The notes below the pieces were generated by a model that ran no database searches, was not told the origin of the DNA, and saw only the letters and a program-made list of their open reading frames with translations. Positions 44,688 to 56,407 of a stretch of DNA of 64,000 bases are shown here, in pieces (positions within the stretch are counted from its first letter, which is position 1; the number at the start of each line of letters is the position of its first letter). The stretch comes from Choristoneura fumiferana (taxonomy: Eukaryota; Arthropoda; Insecta; Lepidoptera; Tortricidae): positions 8,500,330 to 8,564,329 of the forward strand of contig NC_133486.1 of assembly GCF_025370935.1 (NCBI RefSeq), in the 5' to 3' direction. Position numbers and translations under genes: made by a program.

Positions 44688-46387
44688 GATTAATCGATAT
44701 CGTATTTACTTATAAAAGAGTAACTGATTGACTTATTGATTAAATAACTGATTGTCAGAAAACTCACAGCCTAAACTACTGTAGCTAGAGGTTCGAAATT
44801 TGGCAGGCCATCATTTCTTGGAAGTCGTGAAGGTACTTCTCAAAATCCGCACGGAGTAGTGACCTAGTTCCTTTATAGTTTTTCACGGGGGCATCCAACC
44901 AGTTTTTATAGCAGTCAAGTATACAGTTAATTAAAAAATACAGTTAAATTTATAACTGTCAGCACCAATCACGCGCTCAGACCACAATGATATCTCAACT
45001 AGCCAATGACATTCAATTGTTTCAAGATATAAAAACATAGTCAAACTATGCTTTATTGTCATTTGATCCCACGAAGGTTGTCATTGTTTAGACAATCGAA
45101 GTCCCTGTCAAAATTTAAAGTTTGACAAAGGAGCGAGGAAAGGACGGAGATGGCAATCACAAAGTCGTGTGGTATTTTTTTTAACACCCTTTAACTAGCT
45201 TCGACTAAAACTAACTTTACAGTCACAATATGTCATCCACAAGGTTTCACACATAGATCGGCCTACGTCGACACCATAAACTTGGATAGATCGAGTCTTT
45301 CAGTAGGTACAGCATGAACACTAAATCTGACTTTGTCTACCTACTCGTACAAGTAACATGTACATGGATACTTCCAACATATTACTGCAATGATAAAGTA
45401 TTATTTTTGACATTAATTAATGATACAATTTTATGATGGGCTTTTTTTTGTAATTCGGTCTGTTGTGTTATTTTAGTGCTAAACAAAAATACAAAGAAAA
45501 AGGTTCACTTTACAGTAAAGAGTCTGTTATACAATACAATTACGTACCTATGTTTAATTGTTTATATATTGACTGGTACTCAAAGCTTTGCTTAATTAGG
45601 GACAAAGTAGGTTATTTGTTATTTAATAGCTTCATACCACAGCTTGCTATCTCATAAAAAAATCGAAAAATCCCTTCTTAGTGCACCTCACTGCTCAAGG
45701 CACATGACTGCCAAATTTCAAGACTCTACCTCGAATGATCTAGCATTCGCGTTTCCTGTCAGCCACGTTTCACCATTATAAGTGTAGAATAATCACTTCG
45801 AAGTTTTTAATGATAATACCTCCTTGATTAATCCTTTAAAAGAATTCTCTATCCTCTCCTAGTGTAGAATAATCATTAAAAGCTTCTTCTTCCTCTACCA
45901 ATCCAGTGCCATCTTTCATATCTAGAAATCGGGGACAAGATTCGCTCTTTCGGCCGTAAGTTTTGCAATTATGTTTCTACTTTTTAGCGTTTGTGTGAGA
46001 AGCGACATTGTCCAACATTTATGAAACGACACTGCGCAGGTTACCCAACTAGCTCGCTATTGTTTTGCTCGTACACGATAATAAATTAAATGTACATGAC
46101 CTTGTATGTCCGTTTGTAATTAATACGTTAACTTGATATTTCGATGGCTGTGTGAAACTAAAAACGTGGATTAGTGTCTTGGTACTTAGCTTTAAGTTTA
46201 TATGTACAAGCTTTTATTTAACTTGTAATCTTCATTTGTAAGTTTATTCCAATCTTGCAGGTCAATTCCGTGCACTTCTATAGGTATATGGATTTGAAAG
46301 GTGTTGTGTCCCCCCCCCCCGGGTATCTTGGGTTCGGTATAGGTACGGATATGGAAATCTACAAAAATATATAAGTATTATGGAAAG
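44688..46387. other. Intergenic; old LINE-like piece at 44755-44900; C11 run at 46310
   Basis: ACTCACAGCCTAAACTACTG and GAAATTTGGCAGGC near 44760-44815 resemble RTE-like 3' ends. AGTGTAGAATAATCA occurs twice (45781 and 45862). Eleven Cs followed by GGG lie at 46310-46323. No gene seen. Confidence 0.4.
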
Positions 46388-46455
46388 TACAAGCTTTGCT
46401 TAGTTTGGGACTAGGTCAATTGGTGTCAAGTAAAGTGTCCCATGTCCCATGATAT
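46388..46455 (+). mobile_element. 3' fragment of TTTA-tail SINE
   Basis: ACAAGCTTTGCTTAGTTTGG, GGTCAATTGGTGTCAAGT and GTCCCATGATAT match the 3' part of the SINE at 25634, with a duplicated GTCCCAT. Confidence 0.85.
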
Positions 46456-46599
46456 CTCTACGGACATGTGTTCGAAATAAATGGGCTACTATTATTATTA
46501 GTTTTATATGTAGTTTGGACAACAATGTAAGTAGAGCTAAAAAAAAGTACATACAGCAAAAAAAAACCAAAACATGTGTTTTTTTTAACAACTAGCTTT

Positions 46600-46897
46600 A
46601 AAACTTGCCATAAGCTTTACGGTGAAGGAGAAATCGTGAGATAACCTGGCAATCCGCACTGGGCCCGCGTGGGAACTACAGAAGCTCTCTGTACAACTAC
46701 AGTGAGTTTACAGTGACTACTCGATAGCGACGGCGTAAATTATTTGTAGAGGCGCTGTACAATTCTCCATACAAATAATTTACGCCGTCGCTATCGAGTA
46801 CGGTCACTGTAAACTCATGGTAGCGGTACTGAGCTCATCCTGAAAGAGCCTGTGCTCTGTAGTAGGACGTATATCGACCGAGATGTTGATGATGAGT
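46600..46897 (+). mobile_element. GAT-tail SINE, 3' part, interrupted by a MITE
   Basis: ATAAGCTTTACGGTGAAGGA and AATCCGCACTGGGCCCGCGT (to about 46680) continue after the MITE as AGAGCCTGTGC, TAGGACGTATA and GATGTTGATGATGA (46828-46897). The order and spacing of family landmarks show a single older SINE split by a later insertion. Confidence 0.75.
46698..46822. mobile_element. 125-bp hairpin MITE nested in a SINE
   Basis: Left arm 46704-46748 (GAGTTTACAGTGACTACTCG...) and right arm 46770-46816 pair almost completely, differing by a 2-base indel, around a 21-base loop. Outer bases TAC and GGTA suggest TA flanks at 46698-46699 and 46821-46822. The arms contain GCGACGGCGTAAATTATTTG. Non-coding. 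Confidence 0.88.
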
Positions 46898-46930
46898 AAC
46901 GAGCAAATACTTACTTATACAAATAAGTGC

Positions 46931-47201
46931 ATATTAAATATATTGACCCGGATAACTCACGTCTTAAATCGAGTTTTTGGGCTAATCCGTAGCCCTTCGT
47001 CTTCGGAGCAACGCGACTCAGCGGCTGCTGCAACACGCGCACTGCGCGCCGCCGCTCTGCTCGCGCGACTACCCGACGAAACTGACACCGGCACACAACT
47101 ACCCGCGTTGCTCCGAAGACGAAGGGCTACGGATTTGCCCGAAACATGTCGAGCTAAACTTGATCTAAGACGTGAGTTATCCGGGTCAATATATTTAATA
47201 T
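46931..47201. mobile_element. Foldback element, 85/98-bp arms
   Basis: The outer 36 bp (46931-46966 against 47166-47201) are perfectly inverted. The inner arms (to 47015 and from 47104) pair over GGCTAATCCGTAGCCC and TTCGTCTTCGGAGCAACGCG, apart from a 13-base gap in the left arm. The 88-bp loop is GC-rich (CGCGCACTGCGCGCCGCC). The 106-, 112- and 61-codon frames on both strands come entirely from this structure and are not genes. It shares a block with the foldback at 22009 (CCGAAAC-GTCGAG-TAAA). Confidence 0.92.
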
Positions 47202-48035
47202 GAGTGAGTCTCACGGTAGTTTCATGTTCAAAATAAGTGCATAATTTTTGAAAAATTAAGGGTGCTCTTAACTTTGTTAGAAGTAGAAACCACACCGAGA
47301 ACTTCTGAGGTTCCGTTAAAGGGATAAGTTTCGCCTTTGCCTCGATATACCATATCTCAATACTTGTTATTTGTTCGTTTATTTGTGAACAATAAACTGT
47401 TTACATACGTATACATACTTACTTGTTTTCAGTCGTTTTTGCGATATTTGTACTTCGTATTAAAAACAGTGCGATTGATTACCATCTTACTCGTATAACA
47501 AATGGAGCATTGTATTGGATTAATTTAAATTTTATTATATTTAGATTTTAAAATCTAAAATTACATTATAATTTTATTTTATAGCTGTTTATGTTTACAA
47601 AATTTGATATGGCAACACGATCAATTCTATTAACACTTGGTTTCCTATGCTGCAGTCATAAAATTACCACTCATGTCCATAAACCACCCACGCACCAAGA
47701 ATATTTTACATAATTTCAACATGAATGAATTCTTAGACTATTACAATGACAATTGAATTGACATTGTTATTAAGAAGATCTTGCTAAACTCTGTACTTAA
47801 CAGCCGTTAGGTCAATAACGTGGTCCTAATAATACATTTGGTAGGTACTGTTGTTATAAAGACCTCTAAGGTACCTAATAACTGTTTAAAAATGATGTAT
47901 GGTATAAAAAAGATTCGAGCTTTATTTCAAATAAGAATTTTGTGATATTAGATATCAACACATCTGGATATTTCAGTGAGCAATGTTCTTCACAGGGCAA
48001 TCGACAGGGAGAAACGGAAGGTTGATATAAGTAAA
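47202..48035. other. AT-rich; 20-bp palindrome at 47540-47559
   Basis: TTTAGATTTTAAAATCTAAA is a perfect 20-bp palindrome. No gene seen. Confidence 0.45.
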
Positions 48036-48275
48036 GATCAACTTGCTCGCTAGTCCTTCTGTGAAGCAGCGTGTTTGCACTGTTGTATTTCGGCGTGGAG
48101 AGTAAGACAGCCGGTGAAATTACTGGCACTTGAGGTATCCCATCTTAGGCCTCTAGGTTGGCAACGCATCTGCAATCCCCCTGGTGTTGCAGGTGTCTAT
48201 GGGCGGTGGTGATCTCTTACCATCAGGAGACCCACTTGCTCGTTTAGCATCCAGTCGAATAAATAAATAAAAAGA
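48036..48275 (+). mobile_element. 5'-truncated SINE of the GCAGGTGGTAGG family
   Basis: It begins at the internal ACTTGCTCGCTAGTCC, continues through GGCGTGGAGAGTAAGACAG and GGCAACGCATCTGCAATCCC, and ends CATCCAGTCGAATAAATAAA. Confidence 0.9.
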
Positions 48276-49094
48276 TAGGTAATAATAATTTAATAGATAG
48301 GTAGATCTTATAGTTTCTAGGGATTAGTATCATAACGTTATCATGTCATGATATAACTAAACATACTCAATAAACAATAAAACAGAGACAACAATTCAAT
48401 TGCATTCAATATTATTAATCATACCTAATTAAAGTTACTTAATAGTCACTAATACAATAATCACAGTAAAATACAATGATATAAAATATATAATAAATTA
48501 TAAAATAAAACTCATGAAATAAATTCATTTCAATCAAACGTCACTTCGGCTTGTTTACTTGACATCGTAAATTACCGGTCTAAAAAATAGTAGTTACTAA
48601 TAAATCAATAAAAGAATAATTTAAATTAAAATAAGATACAGAATTGTACAGAAGATTCAGATATCATAAAGAATTTTCAATTTATCGTAATTAAAATAAG
48701 TGCCATAAGGATTGTTTTCAGTAACGTTTGATTTTAAATACAAAATAACATTGTCATGATCTTACATATATTGGATTTGCTGAATTTCTAAATTCTGACA
48801 TCTATAGCCTGGTCAGTGTCCTGAGCACAAAAAAAAGAAAATTGCCGTCGAACGGACAATAAAACATTGAATATTTTCTGGACGCTATTGTTTTGCGGTA
48901 ATGTCAGTCCATAAATTAGATGCTTGGTTCTCTATTGCTGCAGAACTATCTGCGATCTAACCTCGAGGAGATTCACGAAGTAGCTTTATTATTATTGCAA
49001 TCGTCAGCGCCGCAATTCGGGTTGCTTTTGTAAAAAAAATGCAAGATTTTTGTGTTAACTCATTATTTACTGTGCATGGTCAGTTATAATTTAA
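48276..49094. other. AT-rich, no feature
   Basis: No gene or repeat recognised. Confidence 0.4.
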
Positions 49095-49185
49095 CTCAAA
49101 CTCAAACTCACAACATTTATTGACAACAAAAACACACTACATCACAACAAAAACAGTAAAAACATAAATAGAAGAAGAGAAAAAA
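49095..49185 (-). repeat. Repeat shared with 53597-53672
   Basis: CAAACTCACAACATTTATTG, AACACACTACATCACAACAA and ACAGTAAAAACATAAATAG recur at 53597-53672 with few differences. On the minus strand it reads as a retroposon 3' end (CAATAAATGTTGTGAG). Confidence 0.75.
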
Positions 49186-49351
49186 ATTAAAGACATTGTG
49201 CTGTGCATGTGTATCAAATTTTAAATCAATCCATTCACTGAAAGTTGGTGAAATTCGGCTAGCAATATTTGATCAAAACCAACTTACATTGTAAGCTAAA
49301 TAAAAGCTTGTAATAATAGTCCTTGCAAAAATTTCCGCCACTTAAGTAATC

Positions 49352-49594
49352 ATGAGGAAAGCGGCGTACACAAGCGAACCAACTCAACGTGTATCTGAGG
49401 TTTCAAATTTGTACGGGAAACCGACGCGGAGACGACAGCAAAAGTCCTCTCAATTTAAAAGGAGTCTTGTGCCAAACAGTGTACAGGCCGGAGACGATGA
49501 TGATGATAATGATGATGATAGGTCTCCAGAGCTCTGCTTCAGTGGAAGCTCACCTTTACAATCTGAAAAGCTGATAGTAAGAAGCATTGACTAA
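49352..49594 (+). CDS. Small ORF of unknown function, possible exon or TE remnant
   Basis: An 80-codon frame from ATG to TAA. It has a basic middle (TRRRQQKSSQFKRS), then an acidic run (DDDDDNDDD) encoded by a GATGATGAT-like tract, then SPELCFSGSSPL. I recognise no family, signal peptide or membrane segment. It is less AT-rich than its surroundings and, unlike most frames here, does not overlap a repeat I can identify. The acidic run could be a microsatellite read in frame. No splice context or promoter was found. Treat as a weak candidate: a real small gene, a coding exon of the presumed gene at 12.5 kb, or a worn transposon piece are all possible. Confidence 0.2.
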   Translation: MRKAAYTSEPTQRVSEVSNLYGKPTRRRQQKSSQFKRSLVPNSVQAGDDDDDNDDDRSPELCFSGSSPLQSEKLIVRSID

Positions 49595-51480
49595 TGAATA
49601 ATCGTGGGAAGATGTGGTCAATTGAGTAACTCCAATATTACCAGCATTCAGCAAGATGAGCCTAAGATCTTATTGCGTGGTTATAGAGTTCAATAGCAAT
49701 TTATGTTTAGTTAAACCTACGTTAAACAGGGTTAAACACTGCCTTGGTCGCCGTTTTAAAGGCTATGACGGTCCCATATGCCTCATAAGTGTGATATTGC
49801 GATATTTGATTTGAGCAAGAATTTCCCACCATGCTTTAAACCTAAAGCAGAATTATTCAGTAAAATTCGTCAATTTTTTTTGTCAGCATTTGAAACTATA
49901 ATAAGGGAGAGACTCAGTGTTCATTTAGGAACAATTTTAATTGTTTTAAAATGTTAATAAAGTTTTATTTGGGTAAAACTTTCAACCATTACTTGTTACT
50001 GTATATAACTGTAACTGTAGTGGAGTTTAAGCGAAATTCTGTCTACAATATTTAAACGTAACCCCGGCAACTCAAACTAGAAAGGGAACGGGAATTAAAA
50101 AGTCACAGACGTTGTGACACTGGGGCCGAATGCGTTAAGATCTACTTTTACTCCAAGTAGACCCTGACCGAACCAAACCCCCTGGAACCGTGGAACGCCC
50201 TGTATACAAAGGCAAAGACGGCAATGTAAAGAAAGACTATATTCGAAGTATAACTATTTTTACCTTACTCCACGACCAAGCGAGCAAGCAACGTCGCGAA
50301 CTATCAAGACAAAATTTGTAGTTTATTAGCCTGTATGAACCTACATACATATAACAACGCTATCAATCAATTTGTAACTATAAACCATGGCCGTCCAATA
50401 ACATCGTACATTTGTCTTTTTGTATCATGATTAAAATGCTACCCAGACAGCATGGCGCCGTTGTTTTATTGAATGGTCTTAACACTAAACTGGATCGCTT
50501 TAGCCTTTCCTTGAAGGTGACACAAGCTAAAATACCGGCGGTAAACATATTATTACTCGTAGGTATATTGACATTATGATTAATAAGGATTTTTGCTAGC
50601 TATTAGATCTGGCACTTGAATAAGTTCCGGAACTTTCCCAAATTTCCGTGGATTTTCTCAAAAATTACATAGTTCTCTTCATTGATATGTATTTCCATAG
50701 CAAAATGCTATCTCTGTTGGTTTTGTCCGAACAAACAAAGATATCATTACATTGAGCTGTGAAACAGGCTAAACCGCAAAAGTTTAGCTAATGCATCGTA
50801 AAATTGTCAATAAAATGTTTTGTTTTTGAAAGTGACAGAAATAACCCATTCACAATTTTATAGTAAAGTGAAACTTAAATATTATTCAGAGATTATATGG
50901 TGCGATTGCACGGTAAAGATTGCCCCCTGTCAATGGAATGTCCATAACAGATCGAAAACAAGTTTTTGGCAACAGCATACCATAATCTTGGTACAAAATC
51001 ATCACAATAATTGTCAAAAAATGACGCCAAGCAATACAAAATTGTACCCAATATGGTATTTTTATTTGTCAATGTAAAACTGACGAAAGCAGGTTCCAAA
51101 GCAATGACGATGAAAGCCAACTGATGAGGCACTGTGTGAAAAAATATTATGCAATCTCCAGTAATCGACACTTTGCAAATCTCACAGTAGCTTTATTTAC
51201 AAAATTACGAAGAATGTAGACACATGGCTTGAGTATTAGCGTCTGATATTGCGACAGGAGATGTCAAATACTTTGAAGCGTCGTGACCTGAGTAAAATGT
51301 AAGTAAATGCTAAGCTATTTCAATATTAGCCCATTTGAATAACTATTGTTGAGTATGTGCTTTGAGTTTCGTATGAGAATCACTAAGGAACATTGAGAGA
51401 GATGGGCTATACTGGCGTGATTGTGCTGTTTTGTGTGCCAATCGCACGGTTAGAAATTGACCAAGCTTGCCAACGTCCTG
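49595..51480. other. No feature seen
   Basis: No repeat or gene recognised. Overlapping 85- and 92-codon frames at 50820-51171 on opposite strands lack domain features. Confidence 0.4.
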
Positions 51481-51594
51481 TTAATGAACTACAAACAATT
51501 ACTTTGCTCACACGCTACCAAACTTTACTTTGCGCGTGCTTTGGTCGCGGGTGAGCAAAGCTACGAGCAAAGTAATTTGATTATAGTTCATTAA
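51481..51594. mobile_element. 114-bp inverted-repeat MITE
   Basis: TTAATGAACTA then ATTACTTTGCTC (51481-51509) pairs with GAGCAAAGTAATTTGATTAT then AGTTCATTAA (51565-51594) with a few mismatches. The loop has CTTTACTTTGCGCGTGC. No clear target duplication. Confidence 0.75.
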
Positions 51595-53596
51595 TATCGA
51601 CCTCCGCAAAGTAACGTCTGATTAAATAAATTACCTCCTGTTATTTTTGAAAAAGTTGAGATAAATACTCATTACGGGTTCACCTGTTCCGGTATTTGGG
51701 TTTATCGTAAATCTTGCGAATCTAATCATGTAGTTGGATTGACTTGTGGTAATACATATTATTATGTAATTAAAATGTAAGTAAATGTAAGTGCAAGTAC
51801 CTATAGTGGACAAAAATTACAGTCTGTTCTGTAAAAAAAGTTTGTGTTGAAGACGGAATTTAACAATAACTTAAATCAATTAAAGTCGGATAAAACCAAA
51901 AAGTAAAGCTGAACCTTCTAAATTTCTTTTCAAACTAATCTGTAATTCATTTTATTTTAAGGTAACTGGCCAGTAACATAAATACATGACGTAGGGATTC
52001 TAGGCATCAGACCATCGTTACATCTACACATCGTTGACTTGATTAGATAGTACTTTTTGTCAGAAACTCCACGAACTTTTTGAAAAGTTAAGAACCAACT
52101 GACGTAGATTAGGCTAGACTTATAATTTCCTAAAAGTTAAAATAGCAAATCTAAAACGTACCTATACTTCCAGGTAACGGACTACGTAGAATAAGATATC
52201 ACTTAATTATTGTACTGTTTTGTGATGTTTAATACAGAATATTTTGTATTGTATTACCTTTAAACTTTAATAAGTGGTACTGGTACTTTGGCTTACAATG
52301 TATGGATATTGTGAGCGTGCGCATCAATTTATTAGATGAACTTTTGCGTGTGACGGGGACCTGACCTGTGTTCAGTCTTATAAAGGTCGTGGTCCGTTCT
52401 ACTACATTGATGTTGATAAATTCACGCCTTTACTAGGTTAAATGACTTTTATAGGGCTATCGGTCATGAAAAATATGTATCCTATTTAATATTATATGTG
52501 GGAAAGCAACGCTCTCTGTCTGTTACCTCCCACGCTGAAACCGCTGAAATTATTTTTATGAAGTTTAATACTGCAATAGTTTGGATCCTGAAAATGATAT
52601 CGTTTCCGCTGGATAGCGCGAATTCCGTTTACTTTCTTCAAAATTGTTTTTTTTACACTACTATTAAGAGCTTTTAACAGGTCAAAACGTACCGACCGGC
52701 CAACTTATCGGTGAATCGAAAAAGTTTTTAAGCCATTCGCATAAAGCGCATCGTTGTTTGCTCTGATTCACAGAAGTTGGTCAGTTTGAATGTTCTGCTG
52801 TTCATGTTAGCACTCTTTTCGCTTCCTCTACAGATAATTACCTCATCACATTGACATTTCAATAAAATGCTTTAAACGCACAATTATACACCCCATGACA
52901 AACAAAGAGAACCAGAAATCGTACATCACGATTTAAGATGATAATAACATAGATTTTCATTTAATTACTTGTTTTCCGTCAGTCGTGATCGTTTCATGCT
53001 ACACTATACTCATCGGGTAATTTATATGATTTGAAAATACTGGACGCATTATCTATGTATATTCGTGAGGTATCTGACCGCTATAAAATAATAACAAAGG
53101 AAACAATAAAGAGGTCTAGGGGACCGAAGAGCTGGCAGCTTCCTCGGACAAAGTATTAGCCTAGCGAGGGAACACTGCCAGTATCTTTAGAACCTTACCT
53201 AAGGGGACACCTTTAAATAATTTGTTTTAGTTTTTTAATGTACTTTAAGTTTGAGATGGTATGTAATAAATACCTAATTACGATTTAATTGTAAGCTACT
53301 TTTTTCTGTATTGTCCTTTCCTAAAAAACATTATCTTCCTTCGAAAAAAAGCAATCTTGAATTTAAAAAGTATTTTCAAAATTTCTAATATATCCTACTA
53401 ATATTGTAAATTTGTTATAAATTATAAATTATTTATAGGTTTGTGAACTCGTAGGCTACTTTTTACTCCGATATTCCCGCGCTATCGGGATGTACGGTAC
53501 GCATGCCAAATCCCGAAATTTCAATTCTACTGCCACACGTCAGGGTTTCTTAAAGGGGTTCGCCATTCTGCGGTAGGGGGTTTGCGACGAAATTTA
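51595..53596. other. Intergenic; reverse RTE-like end at 52485-52590
   Basis: TCTCTGTCTGTTACCTCCCA and ACGCTGAAACCGCTGAAATT follow a TTAATATTATATG start, a degraded minus-oriented RTE-like terminus. A further degraded piece may lie at 53400-53560. No gene. Confidence 0.45.
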
Positions 53597-53672
53597 CAAA
53601 CTCAAACTCACAACATTTATTGACATAAAAAACACACTACATCACAACAAAATCACAGTAAAACCATAAATA
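53597..53672 (-). repeat. Second copy of the 49095 repeat
   Basis: CAAACTCACAACATTTATTG and AACACACTACATCACAACAA, same order and orientation as at 49095. Confidence 0.75.
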
Positions 53673-55257
53673 GGATGCATATGGTGTGGTGTGCGTATGG
53701 TGATGTACATGGTGGCTGCAAGACTGGCAAGATGTTTCTTACTTGTATTTGTTGACTTTTATGGAAATAAATAATAAGTATATTATATTATGATGATGAT
53801 TGAAATAAAAACCTTAGTTTCTCCAACATCCAATTTTATTATACTTTAACAGGCGTACGTGGAGCCTGAGAAGTTTGAGAAATCCTGGTTTACGAAAACA
53901 ACCGCAAGTAAAGGCTAATTAATCATAATATCAAGCGATTAGTTGTAGACTCGAGAAAAAGGGACTGGCAAATTTTATGTAAGTTTTATAAATTAATGTG
54001 GGGTCATGACTTGCGTCTGCGCACCTGACTGATTGCTTGGTTTTGTAGTACTACAACTTATTTTACTGCCACGTTGATTGGGTAACATGAATGAAGTTAA
54101 AATCGCGTGAGCAGTTAGTCTTTAGGCCTGCGTCCTACCAGTAGCGATATAACCTTTAAGATTTTTTTTTATAATAGTCGTACTCGTGCCGAGAATTAAC
54201 ACTTTAAAAATGTTGAAAAATATTCAACATATTTGGAGTTATTTTGTACTCCACATAACTTGTATCATTTTCAGCAGTTATCCGTACATCTGATTTCTAC
54301 CTTACAAATTTGAAAATTACAGTGCCTATTTCAATCTAATTAATAGCCATCTGAAATCTTTGTATTTAATTGTCATCATATTAAAATATTAAATCCCAAA
54401 CGTCTTACTATAAAGACCCGCCCGAGACCTTCCTACACTTACACATATAATGATAGTGGTCAATTACATTGCTCTGTAATAGGACCTTTAAAACAAAGTT
54501 TGTCTTTGCCAGCCATACTCGGGCACATAATACGAGTAAACAAGCCTAAGGTTCGCCATTGTCGGACACGACATGGAGGACATCAAAATATTAGATTATG
54601 ATGTAAAATAATCAAAGTTGATTAAGTTTCTTTGTCCATGAATAAAGTTTAGAGCATTTTTCAAACGTAACATGGGGCCGAACTGTTTTAGTGGTCACTG
54701 ACTACAGCTATACTAATAAATATATATAATATATATTTATACTAATAAATTATCATCAATTATTTAGTTAGCTACAGCGCATTTATTTAAATAATATTAA
54801 TATCCACTTCCTCGCTTGTAGAGGAACCCATGCTTAAATTCGTGTATGATTAATTTTGGTTTAATTGTAGTTGTTTTCTTAACTGAACTTTAATAAGCTA
54901 ACAGTTTCGAAGGGACATATCAAAACTACTTATAATAATGTAAATACTTAGAGCAAATCACTCTGTATACATGGAATGGAGTTCTTATTATGCATGTGTA
55001 GGCCCGTAATTTTACTCTGTACACAAATACATTGAAGTACGCAAGTCTTAATTTCTGACAATTGGGCTTTAAGAGGTTAAGTGATGTTTATGATTGCTGG
55101 GTCAGATTGTGTCATGCCCTCTCCAAAGCTTCATAAAACATTCACCTCGTAACGTTAGGAAGTAAGAGCTTAATTGGTAGTTAAAAGGTAGCCGTAATTA
55201 CGACCGAGATGTGGGAAATGTATAATAGGTACGATAATATTACAAAATAACTTCTAG
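53673..55257. other. No feature seen
   Basis: AT-rich; includes an AT palindromic stretch near 54718-54742. No gene or transposon recognised. Confidence 0.4.
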
Positions 55258-55372
55258 AGTAGTCGAAAATACAAACTGAGACATGGATGCACAGAAAAAC
55301 CAGAAAGAGAGAGGAATCGAACCCAGGTCCTCAGCAATCCGTGCTGCGTGCTATAACCCCTACACCATTGCC
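55258..55372 (-). mobile_element. tRNA-derived SINE copy (second copy of 23745 family)
   Basis: AAATACAAACTGAGACATGG, ATGCACAGAAAAACCAGAAA and GGAATCGAACCCAGGTCCTC match 23838-23940. The stretch AGACCAGCGCTG is missing just outside the B box. Minus orientation. Confidence 0.85.
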
Positions 55373-55394
55373 ATTGAGCTGTTTTTGCGGATTT

Positions 55395-55505
55395 TTATAA
55401 ATGATAAGGGGGAAACGAGCAGGCGAGTCATTTGATGGAAAGCAATCACCACCGCTCATGGACACCCATAACATAACTTGAGTTACGGATGTGTTGGAAG
55501 ATCCC
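55395..55505 (-). mobile_element. Diverged fragment of the GCAGGTGGTAGG SINE family
   Basis: GGAAACGAGCAGGCGAGTCA, AATCACCACCGCTCATGGAC and ACGGATGTGTTGG follow the family's order in reverse. The 69- and 63-codon minus frames nearby are not assigned. Confidence 0.65.
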
Positions 55506-55819
55506 CAAATTATACCAGTCCAGAAATACCGAAGCTGCAAGTTGATTCCAAAGCAAAAAAAGCGTGATGGATTAACATACAGAATTTTGTATTTAAAACA
55601 GTAGTAGGATGTTAAAATCCCACAAAACCTGAGTTAACCAAACCACGTCCCCATGTAGCGCAAGGGCATCATTATCGAAGAGCCACCGCCGCTTGCGCAA
55701 GCAAATTGCGCCCGCCGTCCCTACAATGCAATTAGGGCTCGATTCATGGATCAAGTTGCGCAAAATAAGAAGAAAAAGATGCACCTTTATGAGCTGGTGG
55801 TAAATATAATTTGATTTAA

Positions 55820-55906
55820 TGTGGCCCTCTCATTGTGAGAAGAGGCCTGAACCCAGCAATGGGACGTATATAAGCTGGGATGATGATGACGATGATGATG
55901 ATGATG
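55820..55906 (+). mobile_element. 3' fragment of GAT-tail SINE with long (GAT)n tail
   Basis: GTGGCCCTCTCATTGTGAGA, AGAGGCCTGAACCCAGCAAT and TATAAGCTGGGATGATGATG; the tail leads directly into the next SINE. Confidence 0.85.
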
Positions 55907-56226
55907 CCAGCCTTGGTGGTCTAGTGGTTTGACCAATCGCCTCTCAAGCAGAGGATAGTGGGTTCAAACACCAGCTCGCACCTCTGAGTTTTTCGAAATT
56001 CATGTGCCAAATTACATTTGAAACCTTACCACGAGCTTTACGGTGAAGGAAAAAGTCGTCTACACAAACCTGCGAAGCAATTCAATGGTGTGTGTGAAGT
56101 TCGCAATCCGCACTGGGCCCGCATGGGAACTACGTCTCAAATCCTCTCACTCTGAGAGAAGGCCTGTGCCCAGCAGTGGGACATATATAGGCTGGGACGA
56201 ATGATGAATGAATGATGATGATGATG
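55906..56226 (+). mobile_element. Full GAT-tail SINE inserted in the tail of another
   Basis: Head GCCAGCCTTGGTGGTCTAGT, B-box-like GGTTCAAACACC (one extra mismatch from consensus), then the GTGTGTGAAGTTCGCAATCC, CACTGGGCCCGCATGGGA and CAGCAGTGGGACATATATAG landmarks. The tail is GATGATGAATGAATGATGAT. Confidence 0.92.
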
Positions 56227-56407
56227 GGTGAAAGTAAAATAAATTTTAGTACCTAAATTGGTAATGAACTGAAATTCAGTTCTGATGCTCCCTCATGCGA
56301 GTCGTAACGTAACTTAGGTTAATCGTCTGTTTAATAAGAAACCCACGGCTTAAGCCCACAGATAGTAGCATCTAGCTAATTTAAGAATCAGTTACTATGT
56401 ACCAGTA

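Noticed and set aside
46310..46323. Run of eleven C followed by GGG
   Set aside because: Simple homopolymer, likely length-variable or a sequencing-prone site; no function inferred.
46883..47295. Frames of 106, 112 and 61 codons with alanine/arginine-rich protein
   Set aside because: They are read from both strands of the GC-rich foldback element; the mirror-image peptides reflect the inverted repeat.
55593..55784. 63-codon minus frame with fairly balanced composition
   Set aside because: No recognisable motif; it lies between SINE fragments and is probably unannotated repeat.
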